Of a stretch of DNA of 55,349 bases, positions 43,294 through 54,640 are shown piece by piece; the first letter of the stretch is position 1, and each line of letters starts with the position of its first letter. The notes below the pieces were generated by a model. It saw only the letters and a list, made by a program, of their open reading frames with translations, had not been told where the DNA came from and searched no databases. The DNA comes from Acanthamoeba castellanii str. Neff (lineage: Eukaryota; Discosea; Longamoebia; Acanthamoebidae). A program made the position numbers and the translations under genes. Where the stretch lies: the NCBI RefSeq assembly GCF_000313135.1, contig NW_004457700.1:12508-67856 (forward strand), in the 5' to 3' direction.

Positions 43294-45472
43294 ATGTCGG
43301 ATTTCCCGCGCACCTTTTTCGACATCACCATCGACAACAAGCCCAGTACGCCCTCGCTTCCTTCCCTTTTTGAATTTGACATCATTTTAGACTCCATCTT
43401 CTCCTACATTGGTCATAATCGTGTAACCGAGTGAGGCCAGATCGCCTCCACTTCAATTGTTAGCTCAGATCCGCCCCAACGAATCAAATTCTACAATATT
43501 CAGAATTTTTCATCAATTTACTTCTGCATCTCATTCATCTTCTTGTTTGTGGGTGCGCTGCGTTGTGACCGTGTGCGCACCCAGTCGGCCGCGTGATCTT
43601 CGAGCTCTACACGGATGTCACGCCCAAGACGGCCGAGAACTTCCGTGCGCTGTGCACCGGCGAGAAGGGCATCAGCAAGCTCTCCGGCAAGCCCCTCCAC
43701 TTGCGTGGCTCGTGCTTCCACCGCATCATCAAGGGCTTCATGATCCAGGTTCGCCTTTTCTCCCTCTCTTTCCTTCTTCTTTCCTCCTCAACATTCTTAC
43801 CAACCGCGCATGTGCGTCGTGCGGTGACTACGCTCAGGGTGGTGACTTCACCAAGGGCAACGGCACGGGCGGCGAGTCGATCTACGGGCGCACGTTCAAC
43901 GACGAGAACTTCAAGCGCAAGCACACCGAGCCCTTCCTGCTCTCCATGGCCAACGGTGCGTGCCCAGCCCAGCCCAGCCCAGCTCAGCCCAAGCCGCCGC
44001 CGCAGCCGCCGTTGACTGAAACTCAATTCTGTCGCCAGCCGGTCCCAACACCAACGGCTCCCAGTTCTTCATCACCACCGTGTCCACGCCCCACTTGGAC
44101 GGGTAAGTCATCACTCGTATGTCGTGTGTGTGTGTCGTGTGCGTCTCTTTGACTCACCTCTGGTTGTGTGTGTGTGTTGTGCGTGTGCGTGTGCGGGATG
44201 ACAGCAAGCACGTGGTGTTTGGCCGCGTGATTGCGGGTCAGGAGGTGATCAAGATCGTGGAGAACGAGCTCACCGACAAGAGCGACAAGCCCTTCTCCTA
44301 CGTGTCCATCGCCAACTGCGGCGAGCTCATCAAGAAGTCCGCCGTCGGTACCTCGCGCCATCAATTTCCCATCTTTGTCGTGCGCGTGGCGTGTTGCGTG
44401 TCGTGTGCGCGTTGTGTGCGTGTCGTGTGTGTCGTCTTCTTCCACTTTTGCTCACTTGTTGTCCAATAATACAGCCAAGGCCGCGCAGAGCGGGACGGCG
44501 GCGACGGAGGGCAAGCCCGCCGACGAACAGGCCCTGGCGGAGACTTCCGCCGGCGGCGCTGCCGCCAAGAAGAAGTCCAAGAAGAAGCGCTCCCGCTCCG
44601 ACTCTGAGTCAGGTACGCCCCACCCCAATGCTCCGCTGCATTGCAACCGCGCACGTGTGTGCGCACACGATCTAACTCGTGCCACACGACACGCACCACC
44701 GCACACGACACACATGCGCGCTACACTTTCAGAGTCGGCGTCGGGCTCGTCGGATTCCGAGTCGGAGAGCTCGTCGTCGTCGTCGGAGAGCGAGCGCGAG
44801 AAGCGGAGGCGCAAGAAGAAGGAGAAGAAGAGGAAGAGGAAGGAGCGAAGGCGGAGGAGGCGCGAAGAGCGAAAGCGAAAGAAGAAGAGCCGAAGGAGGA
44901 GCAGCTCCGATTCCGATTCCGAGTCCGACCACAGCTCCGACGACGACCGCGACGATGACGAGAAGAAGGCGAGGAAGCCCGACGACGACAAGAAGGAGGT
45001 GAAGGACGAGAAGCGCGATGGCGATGACGTCGACAAGAAGGACGACGACCGTATGAAGGAGGAGCCGAAGGAGGAGAAGAAGGAGAAGCGGAAGCGAGCG
45101 GACGACAGCGATGACGAGGCGGACAGGAAGGCGCGGGACAGGGACAGGAGGAGCCGGAGGAAGAGCCGGAGGAGTCGAAGCCGCAGCCGCAGCAGCAGCG
45201 ACAGCGATAGCAGCAGGAGCCGCAGCCGAAGCAAGAGCAAGGAGCGCGATGCCAAGGACAAGTACGACACGACACACACACACCGCACACGACACACACG
45301 ACCACGACACACCAAAAGTCGAGTGTGTTTTTCTCAACACAACGTGCTGCATGTTTGTGTGGCTGGCAGGAGTCCCGTGCCCGAACGCGACAGGAGGGAC
45401 GGCGATGGCCGCAACATCAAGGGCCGCGGCGGCGTCAAATACCGCGCCCGCCACACCAAGTACGTGACACAC

Positions 45473-45506
<34 letters not shown>

Positions 45507-46243
45507 TCGTATCGTGTGTGCGGTGCGTGTCAAATGCCAACTCACGCGCGCGTGGGCACTGCAGCCTGTACGATGAGCGCGATGGGACGGCGAGCCGCCC
45601 CTACAACCCGCGCGATCGATACAACGCGTGGGACCGCGAGAGGATCGGGCAGGACCGCGACGCCTACGACCACCGCTCCTCGGACTACGGTCGCGACCGC
45701 CGCAGCGACACCCGGAGAGGCTACAACGACCGCGACCGCGACTACCGCCGTGACGACTACCAGGATCGCTCCAGATACGGGTACGCTTGCGCGCGTGTGT
45801 GTGGTGGTGCGTGCGTGCGTGCGTGCGTGTGCGGTTGCTTACGCACGCATGGTTGTGTGCGTGTGCGTGTGTGCAGACGCGATGGCGGTGAGGCGCGCGG
45901 CTTCAGGGGCCAGCAGCAGCAGCAGCAGCAGCAGATGAGGCGCGGAGGCGGCGGGGAGAGGGAGAGCGACAGGGGCAGCATCGCCGACCTGGACGGCAAC
46001 TCGCGGGACGACATCTCGGCCGCCGCCGTGTCCCGACGCGACGCCCGGGAGCGCGGGCGCGACGCCAGGAAGGGCTCTCGCTCGCCCCTCACCCCCACAG
46101 CCGCCACCACCAACGGCGATCACGACGAACCGGCGGCGGCCGACAAGGCGTCGCCTGCGCGTGAGCCACAGCAGCACCAGGAGGAGGAGGAAGATGCCCA
46201 CCGCAGGAGAAGGTCGCCCTCCCCCGCCTCCCCCCTTCTCTAA
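43294..46243 (+). CDS. SR-type cyclophilin (peptidyl-prolyl isomerase with RS domain)
   Basis: Nuclear isomerase of the PPIG/NKTR kind, linked to pre-mRNA splicing. Start [20 protein letters not shown] (exon join at 43346 to 43586). The isomerase core is complete: [20 protein letters not shown] (catalytic Arg, Phe and Gln), [20 protein letters not shown] and [15 protein letters not shown]. His stands where CypA has Trp in the loop before DGKHVVFG, as in other SR cyclophilins, so cyclosporin binding may be weak. After an Ala/Lys linker comes a long RS/KE-rich region ([27 protein letters not shown]), then a motif seen in this family, [13 protein letters not shown], and a Tyr/Arg/Asp tail. About ten introns. 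Confidence 0.92.
45476..45503. repeat. (CA)n run in cyclophilin intron
   Basis: Short CA dinucleotide run in an intron, opposite in strand sense to most intronic GT runs of plus-strand genes. Confidence 0.85.
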
Positions 46244-46322
46244 ACTCTTGTTCCCTTTGTTTGTTTGGCTGGAGACACGGCGGCGTAATGAATTGCTATT
46301 GTTGCGGCACCTCTGTGGATGT

Positions 46323-47445
46323 TCATTCGATCGGCCTCACCTTCACGTCAAAGGGAGGGTCAAACGCCGTGCTCGGAAGCACCTCGAACACGTCCGCCCG
46401 TATGAGCTGCCGCAGGCTGTCCTGGTGCTCCAGTTGCTCTCCGAGTAGGCTGCCTTCAACGGGCCACTTCAAGTCATCCGCCTGGTAGAAGGTCCGCATG
46501 CCGGCAAGAAGTTGTCTCGGATCCTGTTCCTGCCACAGGCTCTTGTGCGCCTGCTTCTGACTCGCAGTCCAGCGCTTGTCGCAGCCCCTGAATACTAGTT
46601 GTCGGCGAAATCGGCTCTGCCACTCCTGGTTGTACACGACTTGATCAACAAGGCAACATCAAAAGCGTACATAGGAAATGGGAGGCGTACGTTGCTAGGC
46701 GCAGGTTGAACTTCACCTTCACCTTCATCGACCTTCTCTTTTCCTTTCCCTTCCCCTGTGACTGGTGATTGAATCGGGAATTGTTAGATTCAGCGGGCAC
46801 CAGAGGCACTGCTCCGAAGGCGTGAGCGTACGGGATGCTTCCAGTTCGTCAATCCTCTCACACACCTTGAGAAGGAACGCCTCTCTGTTGAAAATGTACA
46901 CAGTTACGCGCCATTTGTTGTTCTCCGCTCCCGCTTTCTGTGCGGGACGTGCGAACCCCACCCTCACCCTCCCTTTTTCCACGGCTGACCACGCACACAT
47001 GCACACAACCAACCGTAGGATGGGGTCGTGGCGGACGAAGCACTACGACAACTTCCTGGCTTAGAAGCTGGTCGAGCTTTCCCAGCTGTCCGTCAGCGCA
47101 CTCCTTCGCCTGCTGCATGATGTCCTCTACTTGCTCCTGCTCAAGCAGGAAGTAGTTGGCGATGTTGTCGAGGCTAGAATCCCCAGGGTCCAGTCCTCGC
47201 ACCTGGCCTCGGAGATACTTCGCAGCCCTGAAGATGTGGCGGTTTCGCTGTGGCCCCCGCTGCTTGGTCACGGAGGAGCTAGGGTTGAAGATGAAAAAAG
47301 GAGTTGCAGTCAACTGGCTGTCCTGGGGTCCTACCAGAGAAAAGTCCTCGTAGTTGAGGGCAAGGATGACGTTGAACCATTCCAAATTGCCTTGGGTATG
47401 TGTAGCTCTTCCTCCCCTTGTGTGATCTTGCCTTGGCAACATCAT
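46323..47445 (-). pseudogene. Remnant of an unidentified gene, interrupted and 5'-truncated
   Basis: Three exon-like minus-strand pieces: GNLEWFNVILALNYEDFSLV ... FRAAKYLRGQVRGLDPGDSS ... FLLEQEQVEDIMQQAKECAD (47395-47060); FNREAFLLKVCERIDELEAS with LTPSEQCLWCPLNL (about 46900-46780); and WQSRFRRQLVFRGCDKRWTA ... GEQLEHQDSLRQLIRADVFE to the stop at 46323. All look like real protein but match no family I recognise. The first piece is interrupted at 47057 by a copied fragment of the PI4K gene, and its upstream end runs into the CpG-poor block at about 47450. I infer a broken gene; a working short gene is possible. Confidence 0.45.
46985..47056 (+). other. Copy of the PI4K last intron-exon junction
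   Basis: Positions 47013-47056 are identical over 44 bases to 26063-26106: the acceptor CCGTAG plus the start of the final PI4K beta exon (MGSWRTKHYDNF). The bases before it (46985-47012) resemble 26025-26062 with small gaps. Similarity ends abruptly after AACTTCC. Confidence 0.93.
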
Positions 47446-47449
47446 AGCA

Positions 47450-48245
47450 CTGACATCATAGGCCTATGGGGTACTGGCTGGAAACGCCTATCATGTGATC
47501 CCCCTGCATGGCTGCAGCCACGTGATAAGCACAACTCAGGTGATGCAATGGTACAGGGAGATGTATCCACATGTTCCTCTCTGGTGGACCATGATTGAAG
47601 GCACAAGGATGATATCCTGTCACTGCGAGCCCAGGGGATCAAGACCCTGCGCTTCACCACTATCAAAAGCCTCACGCCAGAGGTCTTGGAAGCTTGCGCC
47701 CTGGAGCGCTAAGTCCAGCAACATGAAGGCGTCAGAGCTGATCAAAGCTGCTGCACAGGTCCTCAGCCAACTGTATTGAACTCAATCAGTATATAATTGT
47801 GACATCCATCACTGGGATAGTAAAGTGGTAGTACATTGGTTTGTGGTACCAACAACCTGGGTCCTGCACAGAACCATTGACAAGCAGCTCCAAGAAACGC
47901 CAGTTCAGCTCCATGTGGCTGCCAATATTGTCCCTTTGGATGCACTCCCAGACTGCATGACAACCTTGCCAGCTGATGTGCTCCATGATCTGGTAGTTGT
48001 GCATGATGAAAATGAAAAAGCAGTTGGGTCTCCCTTTGCATCATGTCCAGGAGGCTGCAATCAGAAGTTGTCCCACTCTCACAGTTCAATTTTTCAGTTG
48101 TCATGGCCTTCATGCAACTGGTGGGCCAAGCCCCAGGAATGTAATGAGACTGGGCCATTGGCTGCACCAAACAAATAACATGTCCTAATTGGGACATAAC
48201 CTCATGGTTGGCAGTAACATTATTTTGTTGGTGATATTGTGGAAA
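47450..48245. other. CpG-depleted block 3
   Basis: About 0.8 kb, poor in CpG especially from 47760 on, ending within 10 bases of the stop of the ACF1-like gene (48254). A minus-strand frame near 48010-47790 reads MHNYQIMEHISWQGCHAVWE and FLELLVNGSVQDPGCW and looks like a relic coding segment. On the plus strand KDDILSLRAQGIKTLRFTTI (about 47608-47690), which keeps several CpGs, is another. Neither is identified. Confidence 0.6.
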
Positions 48246-48253
48246 CAATCAGG

Positions 48254-51186
48254 TCAGCGGCGCGGGCGCGCCACGGCAGCGATGCGGGACGAGCGGCGCA
48301 CGGGCAGGTCGTACTGCGGCACCATCACAGCGCGCCTCTGGGCGCGGGTCGAGTGGAAGGTTCGGTTCATGGCGTCCAGAATCTTCTGGTACTTCCGTTC
48401 GAGGCTGGCCTTCAGCTCCTTCTCGCGCGGTCCCTCCTCGTTCAGGAACTCAATCAACTCATCCACCTGCGCCACGCACGTGTTTAGCGTGTGCGACGGT
48501 GCGCGCGCGTGTGTGTTGCTAAGAAGGTGTACCTGCTCAATGGTGTCATAGTAGGCCCACGACGAGATTGCAACGCCATCGTTTTCCTGCTCGATTTCCT
48601 CTTCTTCTTCCTCTTCTTCTTCCTCCTCTTCTTCCTTCTCTTCCTCTTCCTCCTTTTCCTCCTCATCCATGTGGTCGGCCTTGCCATTCTCCTCCTTCTT
48701 CTCTTTCTTTTGCTTCTTTTTCTCGCTCTTTTCTTTCTTGGCCTCCTCCTCCTCTTCGTCTTTCTTCTTCTCTTCGTTCTTCTTGCTCTCCTTTTCTTCG
48801 TCGCCGTTTTGACGGTCCGACTTGTCCTCCTCGCCCTTGTGCTCGTCCGCCGGCTTTTCGTCGGCCTGCAGCGAAGGCGGGCGGCGAATGCCGAGCGAGT
48901 CGTAGAACGAGGCGGGCGGCGTCTCAACCCACAGGCGCGGCCCTGCGCGCACAAAGCGGGTGAGCACCCCTCTGTATGTTCTTGGCCGTGTGTCGTGTCG
49001 TGTCGTGTCGTGTCGTGTCGTGTGTCGTACCTGCAGCAGGCCAGAACCAGTAGCGGCGGTGATTCCGGTCGAAGCCCAACGGCACTGCCCGAAGCTTGGC
49101 CACCATCTTCTCCAAATTCAGCTCCTGCAATAAAATAAAACAAAACAAAACAAACCAAACCAAACATTAGACCGGAAATAAAATAATTTTAAATAAATAA
49201 ATAAAGAGCGGGTACCGTTTGCTTCTTCTTCCGCTCAAAGGCCGCAGTGACCCTCTCGCGTTGCTTCTCCTCTTCCTCGTGTTCCTTCTCCTCCTTCTGC
49301 AGCTCCAGCGAGGTCTCGTAGCTCTCGTCCAGGTGTTGCCTGCATCCCTCACACGTTAACAAAAACCACCGTGTGTCGTGTGTGTCGTGTATGGCGTGTG
49401 TGGCGTGTGTGTCGTGTGCGTGTCGTGTCGTGCAGCGTGTTTGCGCGCACGCGTTGTACCTGATGGCGGCAGAGTCGAGGCACGCTCGCACGAGGAGGGC
49501 GAGGATGGCGATCTTCACGTGGGCCGATTGTGTGTGGAAGGACTCGTCCTTCATGGCGCGCAGCTTCACCCCGGGCAGGTGCACCGCCGTCGGGTCGAGC
49601 GCCTTCGACGCCTTGAGCCACTTCCAGAGCGCCACATCGTAGGTGTCTGTGTGTGACGTCACGGGGGGCAACACGAGTTTAAGGTGGCGGTTGAGGTGGA
49701 CTGCAGACCTAGGTCTGAGGGTGAAGGTGGCGTACTGGTGCTCACGCGGCTGGCAGTGGGGTCATTGTGGTAGACCGCCTTGAGGAGGCGCACGATGGCC
49801 TCCTCCACGAAATCGGCCGGGTACTCGTCAATCAACGCGCTCTCAAAGTCCCCCAACGTGAACGTGCGTTGAATTCCAAGCTTTTGTCTACATGTATGGT
49901 GTGCGTGTGCGTGTGCGTGTGCGTGTGCGTTCGGGTTGTGGTGTGTGTGTGTGTGTGTGTGTGTGTGTGGAGTGCGGTGAGTGCGGTGCTCAAGCGACGA
50001 TCAACTAAGAAGCGCTTCGTGCAGTACCGATAGCTGACCAGGAAGTTGAAGGCCATGAGCATGTCGCCTACGTAGCGCGGCTCGATGGTGAAGTCGCTGC
50101 AGGGCTCCGGCGGCTGGGCGTCGGCCCCCTCGAGCTCGAGGTCGTCCTTGGGACCCTCCCGCACGCGGCTCCGCTTAGCGGGCGAGGGCTCGCCCGAGTC
50201 CTTGTCCTCGTCGCCCGAGTCCTCGGCCGCGCCGTCGGTGTCCCGCTCCAGCTTGTGCCGCTCCGCGTAGCGCTCTTTGGCCTCCATCAGCGCCGCCGGC
50301 AACTCGCGCGACACGGTAAGGTTGTGCTTCCGACAAAAATCCTCTTTCTGCGTCGCGCACGACACGACACGACACACACGACACACGCGACACACGACAC
50401 GTACAATACAATATGAACACCACCGGAAAGTGAAAGGCAAGCGAGAGTGATCGGCGCGCGGCACCAGCATCCACGGTGCGCCCTTGTACGGATCCTTGTA
50501 GGCCACGACCCTGACCACCTCTACACGTACGTACACGACACAACACAAGCACGCAACGCTAAGCACTCGCCGCACACGCCACTCGCCGCGCGCGCGCACA
50601 CACACACACGACACACAAAGGTGGCGCGCACGTTTGATGATGGCCTTGGTGGGCGTGGTGGTCTTGCCGCTCTTGGCGGTGTCGCGGAAGTGCTTCTGCA
50701 CGTGCTCGACGAGGGCCTCGAGGCCGCCCACGAACTTGTGCATGAGGAGGGCCATCTCGGTGAGCTGCTCCTCGGGGAGCTGCAGGGAGAGGTGGGTGGC
50801 GTCGGCCTCCGAGACCAGCGCCTCCTCGTAGGTGAGGCCCGTGCGCCCGGTGTAGCGGCAGGTCCACACCCGCTGCCGGTAGTGCTCCCACCGCTCTATG
50901 TACTCCCTGGCCACAAACAAAATAAAATCAAATCAAATCAAATCAAATATAAATATTTGAGGAAATAGATCCAGTCTAAAAATCAAAAATCAAAGCATAA
51001 TTGATAAAAAGGAGTTCTTTTGCCCACAAATTGGACAAATTTAGGTGATTTTTGGATTTGGGGGCGGTACTCGTAGGTACGGAAGGCCTCATCAGTGAAT
51101 CGGATGACCCACACTTCGTCAGTGTGCGTGAGGTCGCGCAGAGAGAGCGGATGGGGCTCGAAGGGCCTCTTCCCGAGCAACGGCAT
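48254..51186 (-). CDS. ACF1/WSTF-like chromatin remodelling subunit (WAC, DDT and WHIM region)
   Basis: Such proteins partner ISWI ATPases to space nucleosomes. Start MPLLGKRPFEPHPLSLRDLT at 51186. The N-terminal WAC domain continues across an intron: VWVIRFTDEAFRTYEYR ... ERWEHYRQRVWTCRYTGRTG, LTYEEALVSE. The middle has a Lys/Glu-rich region and the DDT-like segment FTIEPRYVGDMLMAFNFLVS, CTKRF and LGDFESALIDEY. WHIM follows: YDVALWKWLKASKALD, HVKIAILALLVRAC and LRAVPLGFDRNHRRYWFWPA. A very long Glu/Lys tract (48600-48840) precedes the end (RRSSRIAAVARPRR). No PHD finger or bromodomain is present, so it is shorter than animal BAZ1 proteins and closer to the fungal Itc1 layout. Confidence 0.88.
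49897..49972. repeat. (GT)n tract in ACF1-like intron
   Basis: GTGTGC and GT units in an intron of the minus-strand gene. Confidence 0.9.
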
Positions 51187-51306
51187 AGCAACTGCGGTAA
51201 GACAATCAAAATAGCTATTTTATTGATTTATGTTATTTAAAATAAAATAAATAAACTCCGTTTTTATTGCCGACCTCACAAGCTCTTCGCTTCAGAAGAC
51301 AGCAGC

Positions 51307-53365
51307 TCAGGGCAGTGCTGGCTTGAGGGCCATGACGCGCACCGAGGCCGCGTACGCGTTGACGTCGAACTGCAGGAAAGGGGGTGAGTGGCCAAAATAA
51401 GTAGAAGAGGAAGGAGGGGGGATGTACCTTGGAGAGCATGTTGGTCATTTCAGTGCCGAATTCAACATCATCGCCTTTCCCCTCAGCCTTCTCTCCACAG
51501 CAGCCAGCCGACGCTGCTCCGACATCGACACATCGACACACGGCACACATCGGCACACATCCGCACACGCAGGGAGGCGTTAGGAGAAGATTTGTTCCGC
51601 CTTGCAGCAAGCGGAACAAGAGTACCTGGTGCTGGGGCACAACACGACGCCGGGGCGGGCGCGCAGCACGGGTCCGACTTGACAGCGGGCGCGCAGCACG
51701 GGTCGACCTTGGTCGCAGGAGCGCAGCACGACTCGGGCTTGGTGGCGGGCGCGCAGCACGAGTCCGGCTTGGTCGCCGGCGCGCAGCACGAGTCGGCGGG
51801 AGCGCAGCAGGAGCTCCCTGCAAAAAAGAAGAGCCGAGAGTAAGTCGATACGTGTGGGATTGACTGGGAGAGTTCTTTCGCGGGGCCAAGAGTACCCGCA
51901 CTAGCCGCCGCCGCGAGGCCAGTAAGGTCCTCAGCCGCGGGCGCACAGCAATTCGGCCCTGGTGAGTGTTGTGTGGTGTGTGGTGTGTGGTGTGTGTGTG
52001 TGTGTGGTCAGACACAAGGCGCAGCATTTTGTAGGGCGCTTGGTACCGATTTCGGTGTAAGCGTTCAGGTCAGCCCCAGTGTCGACAACCACGATGTCCG
52101 AGAAGCCGGCGTCCTTGAGCTGCTGGACGTAGTCCTCGATGAGCACCGCCCCACCGATGCACCCAACGTAGGTCATCAAGTCGCTCCTGGTGGGGGGGGG
52201 GAAATGAGAGTTTGAGTTGGTCATCACGCGAGGCAGGCCCTCAGTAAGAGCTCAAGAACTCGATGAGCGCGTGAGTGCATGTCGTATACCAGAGCTCCTT
52301 GGGCAGAGGCTGCTTGAGGGCGATGTCCGAGGCGGCGAGGCGGCCGCCGGGCTTCAGGACACGGTGGATCTCCCGGAAGGCCTTCTGCTTGTCCGGCTGG
52401 ACGTACACGAGAGAGAGAGAGAGGAAAGAGAGAGAGGGAACTAGTTGAGGGCCGATCAAGACAAAGCGTGGAATGCGTGACTTCGACACGTGGTCCACGT
52501 ACCACGAGGTTGAGGACACAGTTGGACATCACGCAGTCGGCCGTGTTGTCGTCGATGGGAATGTTCTGTGTCCGGGTGGCTGGCCAGTCAGTGACTGTAC
52601 GAACGTGTCGTGTTGTGTGTCGTGCTGTCATCACTGACGCACCTCAATCTCGCCCTTACGGAAATCGACGATGGAGGCTTTGGCGCCCATCTTGGCGGCA
52701 TTCTTCATGGCCAGCGTGATCATCTACCGCCCGCCCGCCAACAGCAACACACAAGTAAGCAACTCACCTGCTACATACAAAACGCTTTACCTCTGCTCTA
52801 TAGGACCCTATAGAGTAGAGGCACACACCTCTTCCGTCATATCGACTCCGATCACTGAGCCACTCTTGCCCACTGTGGTGCGCAACAGAACATCGGTCAA
52901 TTAATTATCAACACGTGTGGACACCACTTGGCTTGGGCCATGGTGTAAAGCAAGCACCTTTCTGCGCAGCGAGGAAGCAGTCCAGACCACCGCCGCTACC
53001 CAAGTCGACCACCACTTCGCCCTGCAGGATCGAATCAAGCGCATTGAGCGAAATTGAGCGTAGAAAACACATCCAGTGGGGGAGCGGTACCTCCTTGAGG
53101 TTGGCGTACTTGACCGAATTGCCACATGACAGGCCCATGTTGGCCTCTTGCGGGATGGATGACAGCTCTTCTTCCTAATTTGATGGATTGAATGATGAAA
53201 GATTAACGAAATAGTGTGCTGGAGGAAAGATGTGCCAGCAGGGTGTACCGTGTAGCCAAAGGCTTGGGCGACGCGTCGTGCACCCTCCTGGTGTCCCCTG
53301 CCGCTGTCCTCCTTGGCCGCTACCGATCCATACACCCGGCTCACTGCACTCTTCACCTTCTCCAT
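51307..53365 (-). CDS. AS3MT: Arsenite methyltransferase with tandem CCAPA repeats
   Basis: SAM-dependent enzyme that methylates As(III). Start [20 protein letters not shown] at 53365. Motifs: [20 protein letters not shown] with [10 protein letters not shown] (SAM site), [43 protein letters not shown] and [10 protein letters not shown]. The three Cys expected to bind arsenite are present (LSCGN, SNCVL, VGCIG). After DLNAYTEIG the protein has one CCAPA, then an exon at 51626-51817 with seven more CCAPA units spaced by TKPDS-like linkers, then AGCCGEK and the usual C-terminal [20 protein letters not shown]. Eight CCAPA units plus one further Cys-Cys pair make a dithiol-rich tail that could hold As(III) or other metals. 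About nine introns. Confidence 0.93.
51626..51817 (-). repeat. Coding repeat: seven CCAPA units in one exon
   Basis: One exon of the arsenite methyltransferase is built of units of Cys-Cys-Ala-Pro-Ala plus 2-5 linker residues (DS, TKPDS, TKPES, TKVDP, VKSDP, PAS). DNA of the units is similar but not identical, so it arose by tandem duplication and has been held by selection at the Cys codons. Confidence 0.93.
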
Positions 53366-53681
53366 TTTCTTTTACTTGTGCTTGGGAAAAAGAAAAACAA
53401 AATGAAATAATTTCTTTTTAGAAAGCTGGGCTTGTCACTGCCAAGGGTGGGGCAACGCTGATGGTTGCAAGCACAAGCTGGACACTCTCGGGAGAGGTGC
53501 GGTTTGCCCAACCAGGGTGCGCTGGGAAACAGTGCCAGACGATCCTCCCGCCGCCTGTGTTTGGTGATAGCGGCGATTGCACCTGTCTCTGGTTGGTCAA
53601 ATTGTTGTAGCGGCGCAGTAGTGCCCGATATGAAAGCAGTGGCCGGTCTGGTTCTTGCACTTGCATTGCCAACCCGCCAAC
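53366..53681. other. Divergent promoter region
   Basis: 316 bases between the arsenite methyltransferase (-) and the secreted-protein gene (+). No recognisable motif beyond mixed T/A tracts near 53395-53420. Confidence 0.5.
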
Positions 53682-54504
53682 ATGCACATCATCACCCTCT
53701 GCATTTTCCTAGCCATCACCGTGGTGGCCTGTGCTGGCGCCCCGACCCCAGTGCGCCCAAACCTGCCAGAAACCTTCGAGTCCTCTGGCGTCGTGGCGAT
53801 CAGGAACGGCACCAAAGGCTTAGTATGGGGCAACAGTGCGTACCACTCACTCTTCTCCGTAGGCGACAAAACTCACCACCGGCCGGTACAGCTTGGTATT
53901 ATGTGTCGCAGCCGACCGGCAAGTCCCTTCACATCCTCACGTTCGACAACCCCGACAACAACATCTACGAGCTGCAGAGGTATGACCAGGTACCGTCACC
54001 CCTTCCCACCAGCCTGCAGGATGATGACCGCTCGCCAACTCGCTAATGAGGTGTGTGCGTGACGACAGGGCTGGACTTACACCGTCACCAACACCGGCGG
54101 CAGGCGTGTTTGCCACGCCAAACGCACGGAAGGAAAAGCGATGCCCCCGATGTGGGCCTGGGTAGAGAAGGCTTCTTTTCTCCAGGTCTACAATGACACG
54201 AATAACAATGTTTTCAATATGTGGAAGTACCAACCAAGCGGTACGGATGCCCTCGCCGAGCACCAATCACCAGCTGATTTTGTTTTTGTTCCCTCTCGTG
54301 CACGCAGCTAATGAATACCTGGAGGTTGCTGTCCCGGTGAGCCAACCCAACGTCCTGGGCTACTACTGGGCCTTCTCGCCCTTCCCTGGCCCCAGCTACA
54401 CCTACCAGGCAGACCAGTTCTCGCCCACCAACCCGGCCAGCTCTCGTTTCGATGTTCCGAAGGAGTGCGGCCAACATTCCCACAAGCCAGTCAACATCAA
54501 CTAA
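53682..54504 (+). CDS. Secreted protein, possibly ependymin-related
   Basis: ATG 53682 followed by a signal peptide (MHIITLCIFLAITVVACAGA). Exons join as GLVWGNTWYYVSQPTGKSLH (intron 53837-53891), YELQRYDQGWTYTVTNTGG, RRVCHAKRTEGKAMPPMWAW, VFNMWKYQPSANEYLEVAVP and YTYQADQFSPTNPASSRFDV with PKECG, ending NIN at 54504. The closing pattern F.P.NP..S.F.VP..C and single-domain layout resemble ependymin-related secreted proteins, but I hold this loosely. It shows two Cys, consistent with an extracellular disulfide. Three introns. A likely broken relative is at 12078. Confidence 0.75.
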
Positions 54505-54640
54505 CTACACTGCTGGTAACAGGCCTTGCTTTTTTTTCGAACATTACAACCTTTTAGCAAGGAGCCATTTAGCCAGGTTTGGGACCAGATTCCAATCACC
54601 CACACTAGTTTCCGCCTAGGTTGGGGAATCGATACCAGAA

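Noticed and set aside
47763..48248. 161-codon minus-strand ORF as a real gene
   Set aside because: It lies in CpG-poor DNA, has no recognisable domain, and the more protein-like relic is in a different frame of the same strand.
28213..53365. An arsenic-resistance gene cluster (ArsC-like plus arsenite methyltransferase)
   Set aside because: The two genes are more than 20 kb apart with unrelated genes between, and the ArsC-fold protein lacks the catalytic Cys.
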